This document shows, in pieces, positions 60,443-64,000 of a stretch of DNA of 64,000 nt. Every line of letters begins with the position of its first letter. Within the stretch, counting starts at the first letter, position 1. A model generated the notes under the pieces. It worked only from the letters and a program-made list of their open reading frames with translations, did not search any database and was not told the DNA's origin. The stretch comes from Molossus alvarezi (taxonomy: Eukaryota; Chordata; Mammalia; Chiroptera; Molossidae). The DNA lies in NCBI GenBank assembly GCA_037176705.1, contig CM073905.1, forward strand, positions 29,296,986 through 29,360,985, written 5' to 3'. The translations under genes were made by a program, and so were the position numbers.

Positions 60443-60626
60443 GTGGCTCAGTGGATTGAGCATCCTCCCATGGACTGAGAGGACCTGGTTGGATTCCCAG
60501 TCCGGGCACATGCCTGGGCTGTGGGCTCGATCCCCGGTATGGGGCGTGCAGGAGGCAGTCGATTGATGTTTTTCTCTCTCTTCCTCTCTCTCTAAAAAAA
60601 TCAATAAAAACATATTTAAAAAAAAG
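60432..60626 (+). mobile_element. VES-type SINE, subtype B, with duplicated 5' edge
   Basis: Head is gcctggccagtgtggctcag and end is ctctctctaaaaaaatcaat plus A-rich tail. Its first bases are also present 37 bp upstream in a tandem copy (60369-60405). Confidence 0.92.
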
Positions 60627-62313
60627 AAAGAAACAGAAACCGTAGTGAGTCTACTGTTTATCTCCACGTCACAGGTGGAGAAACCAACCCAGCAAAGTTC
60701 AAGGTTGCTTATTTGGGGTTCCTGAATTCATTTTACTGCACAGCTTCCAGGCCAGTTTGCCTGCGTTTTGTTTTTCTTTGGGAAAGAGGCACAAGGCTGC
60801 ATCATAGTTAAACGGAGACATTTGCAGCTTAGCCTGAAAAACTATCTGAAGGAGTGTGTACTATCATTATCAGAAGGAGGCCAGTTGAACTATTAGGCAT
60901 TGTTTACTCATTATGTACGGTTTTAGGAGATTTACCCATGTCACAGAAAGGGTGACCCAGGGACTCCTATGGCGCATAGCTGCCTGCTATGAATGACAAA
61001 CCAGTGTTTGCTTATTCCACCCCCCACCCCCGATGAAGTGGGAGTCTCAGCTAAGAACCTGACCAGATAACCTTTATTCCCCCCTTTGCAGCTCACAGTG
61101 TGCTTCAGACCAGTACATTAGGAACTAACATGATTTCTGACATTAAAATTCAAATTCCTAGACCACTTACTACATTAAAAATCCATTAGCTCAGTTAACA
61201 AAATGAAAAGCTGTGTCTTCTGAGCCACATTGAACAAATGCACGTATTTGATGCTCTTTATTTCTGTGTACCCGGGAAAGTATTTTTTTAAAAGAACTAA
61301 TCAAAGGTGGTTAAAATAGGGAATTAGTCATAGAAACAGCGCTAACATTTCATAAAGTAACTCTACTCTTGGTTTGAAAATTGGAAACAATTAATAACCA
61401 TAGGCTTAAAAGCATCTCCTTTTAATTTACATCTTTTTTTGTTACATCAAATTTAATTTGCTGCCTATGCGCCTCATTCCAACTATTATAAGAAAATTGG
61501 CCTTCAACTTCTAAAGCATTGGGTGTGAAAGCTGTCTGCAAGAGCCGAGCCTTCGCAGAGCGGGGAGAGCTAAGGGCAGCGGAATGGAAGTCATTCTGCC
61601 ACTGAGCGGGGAAATCATCTAGCCAGTCCCGATTAAATCTCTCAATAAAATGACAAATTTGTACGCACGCCTTCCCATTTTCCCGATAGCTGACTGTGTA
61701 ATAAAAGCCATTAAAGTGGTACCATGGTACAACGTTGTATTTTCAGGATGACTCTGAGCTTCCCCGAAGTTTTCTCCTTTCCTTTGTTGCATGAAATTAA
61801 ATATGTTGCCGGAGATGTTATTAAAGGAACTCTCAGTGTCCTTCACTCAGGCTTCCTCCGTAAGAACCTATTTGCTTTCTAAAACTAGCTCCCGTTATAG
61901 CGTCCTGTGGACGGAGTGGTGGGCTCTTGCGCTTCATTAGCGGGTTGTGAGACCAGTCTTTATTCTGCTCTCCTCAGTGTGCATTTCCACTTTGTATTGT
62001 TGTCCGCCAACTTCATCTCATTTCAAGTTGCCCCTCTGTGTGGCCCTCACTTTTGATTGATTTGCTTTTGCCCTATTTTCCAGATGAACCCCGAGTTAGA
62101 GAAAAGCGGAGACGGGTCTCTCTCTAGCACTGCGAGTGTTGGGCTCAGTGGGTGGGCGCGGGGCTGGGGTTGGCCCTGGGAGGTGGAAGCAGACACGGGA
62201 GCCGCTCACTGGTTGCCAGTGGCCCGTGGCTTTGGAAACCCGTGGCTCTAGAAGCAGTTTGTCATTTAAAATGGACTCGCGTGGTCTGTGACCAGATTCC
62301 TTCTATCTTTTAG

Positions 62314-63227
<914 letters not shown>

Positions 63228-63421
63228 ACGATGGAGGCCCTGAAGACCACCTGCACCATGCTGGAGGAGCAGGTGGTGGACCTGGAGGCCCTGAACGACG
63301 AGCTGCTGGAGAAGGAGCGGCAGTGGGAGGCCTGGAGGGGCGTCCTCGGCGACGAGAAGTCCCAGTTCGAATGTCGGGTTCGAGAGTTGCAGAGGATGCT
63401 GGACACTGAGAAACAGAGCAG
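63228..63421 (+). CDS. CIT: CIT exon W17: coiled coil, last exon in window
   Basis: This exon has 194 bp, 64 codons plus two bases (ag) of a split Arg. It runs from [18 protein letters not shown] through RMLDTEKQS(R). It has two Trp residues in QWEAW, unusual within a coiled coil, and a Cys pair (TTCTM, FECRV). Acceptor is gatttgcag and donor is gtggga. The next CIT exon, expected to start with the rest of Arg and then ARADQR, is not within the remaining 579 bases. Confidence 0.97.
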
Positions 63422-64000
63422 GTGGGACCTTCTGTTTGCAGAGTCGATGACAGGTGGCCACAGCAGGATCACCTGAGGGTCACGAACAGGGTGACTGATT
63501 GTCCCAGCTTGCCCCGGACTGAGACGTTTCTCGGGACATGACTTCTGGTGCTAAAACTGGAGACTCGCCCGGCCAGTGTGGCTCCATGGTTGAGCGTAGA
63601 CCTGTGCACCAAGAGGTCGCTGGTTCGGTTGCCCGGGTTGTGGGCAGATCCCCAGTGGGGCGCATGCAGGAGGCGGCCAATCGATGTTCTCACTCATCAG
63701 TGTTTCTGTCTCTCCCTCTCACTTCCTCTCTCTCTCAAATCATTAAAGAAAAAAAAGAAAAAGAAAAAAAGTGCTTTAAAAAAAATAAAACTGGAGAGTC
63801 TTGGACAGACCAGGATGGGCTGGTCACCCTGGTTGTAACTATGGTCAGTGTCCCTTGGATTCTGTGGCATTAGGTGGTGTGGAGAGACCTGGGAGTCAGA
63901 GCAGGACACACGTCCCAGCGCTTTCTTTGCAGAAACTCTCCTCAGGTTTCATATCATGGCAACCACGTAGCAAGGCCACCGCCATGTTATTCCTGGGCGG
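63422..64000 (+). other. CIT intron after W17 (5' part)
   Basis: The intron holds one SINE (63567-63785) and unique flanks. No further exon is recognisable before the window ends. Confidence 0.8.
63567..63785 (+). mobile_element. VES-type SINE, subtype B
   Basis: Head is gcccggccagtgtggctcca, with the gcatgcaggaggcggccaat block. Target duplication is taaaactggagactc / taaaactggagagtc. Confidence 0.94.

Larger units (their letters stand above)
55808..62313 (+). other. CIT intron W15-W16 (6.5 kb)
   Basis: The intron holds a SINE (56010-56222), L1-type pieces (56890-57445 and 57790-57950), MIR pieces (58160-58580) and a SINE with a duplicated edge (60369-60626). 58600-60360 and 60640-62310 lack recognisable repeats and look like ordinary or possibly conserved non-coding DNA. 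Confidence 0.8.

Noticed and set aside
62084..62251. Acceptor-like attttccag followed by ATG and an open frame (MNPELEKSGDG...)
   Set aside because: No counterpart in CIT forms that I know, no clear donor, and W15 joins W16 perfectly without it. Probably a chance acceptor.

Overview
The window is vertebrate nuclear DNA, and the interspersed repeats identify it as a bat, most likely a vesper bat (Vespertilionidae or a close relative). I count 22 tRNA-derived SINEs of the bat VES type, most with readable target-site duplications. There are also non-autonomous hAT and mariner-like DNA transposons of the kind abundant in vesper bats. Older MIR, L2, L1, MER5A and MER20-type fossils are the shared mammalian background.

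The only gene I can support is CIT (citron Rho-interacting serine/threonine kinase), on the + strand and running off both ends. Seventeen consecutive coding exons can be placed to the base, between 2405 and 63421. Each has an AG acceptor and a GT donor. Joined in order they give an uninterrupted frame of 2,239 coding bases (about 746 codons) with no frameshift or stop. The first exon carries the C-terminal tail of the AGC kinase domain, with an NFD motif and the hydrophobic motif FVGFSY. All later exons are charged, leucine-rich coiled-coil sequence that follows human CIT closely as I remember it. The kinase core lies upstream of the window; the rest of the coiled coil and the C1, PH and CNH (citron homology) domains lie downstream. 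CIT acts at the cleavage furrow and midbody in cytokinesis, and a kinase-less form (citron-N) acts in neurons.

Layout: 1-2404 is the end of an intron. Exon W1 is followed by a 17.5 kb intron packed with SINEs, MIR, L2, MER elements, a SPIN/URR1-like hAT fragment and a compound microsatellite. W2 to W4 lie at 20.1-22.6 kb. In the intron between W2 and W3, at 20919-20942, I recognise what looks like the alternative first exon of citron-N, with GTG where I expect the ATG. W5 to W7 cluster at 27.6-28.7 kb, followed by W8 (31.0 kb), W9 (33.0 kb, 42 codons, probably a cassette exon), W10 (37.2 kb), W11 (41.3 kb), W12 (42.6 kb), W13 (44.0 kb), W14 (47.6 kb), W15 (55.8 kb), W16 (62.3 kb) and W17 (63.2 kb).

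I found no second gene, RNA gene, CRISPR array or bacterial-type system. The most unusual signals are the apparent loss of the citron-N ATG, two SINEs stacked on one target site at 51.2-51.7 kb, a one-sided strand distribution of one SINE subtype, a mariner-like MITE nested in an L1, and a 37 bp tandem duplication across a SINE boundary.
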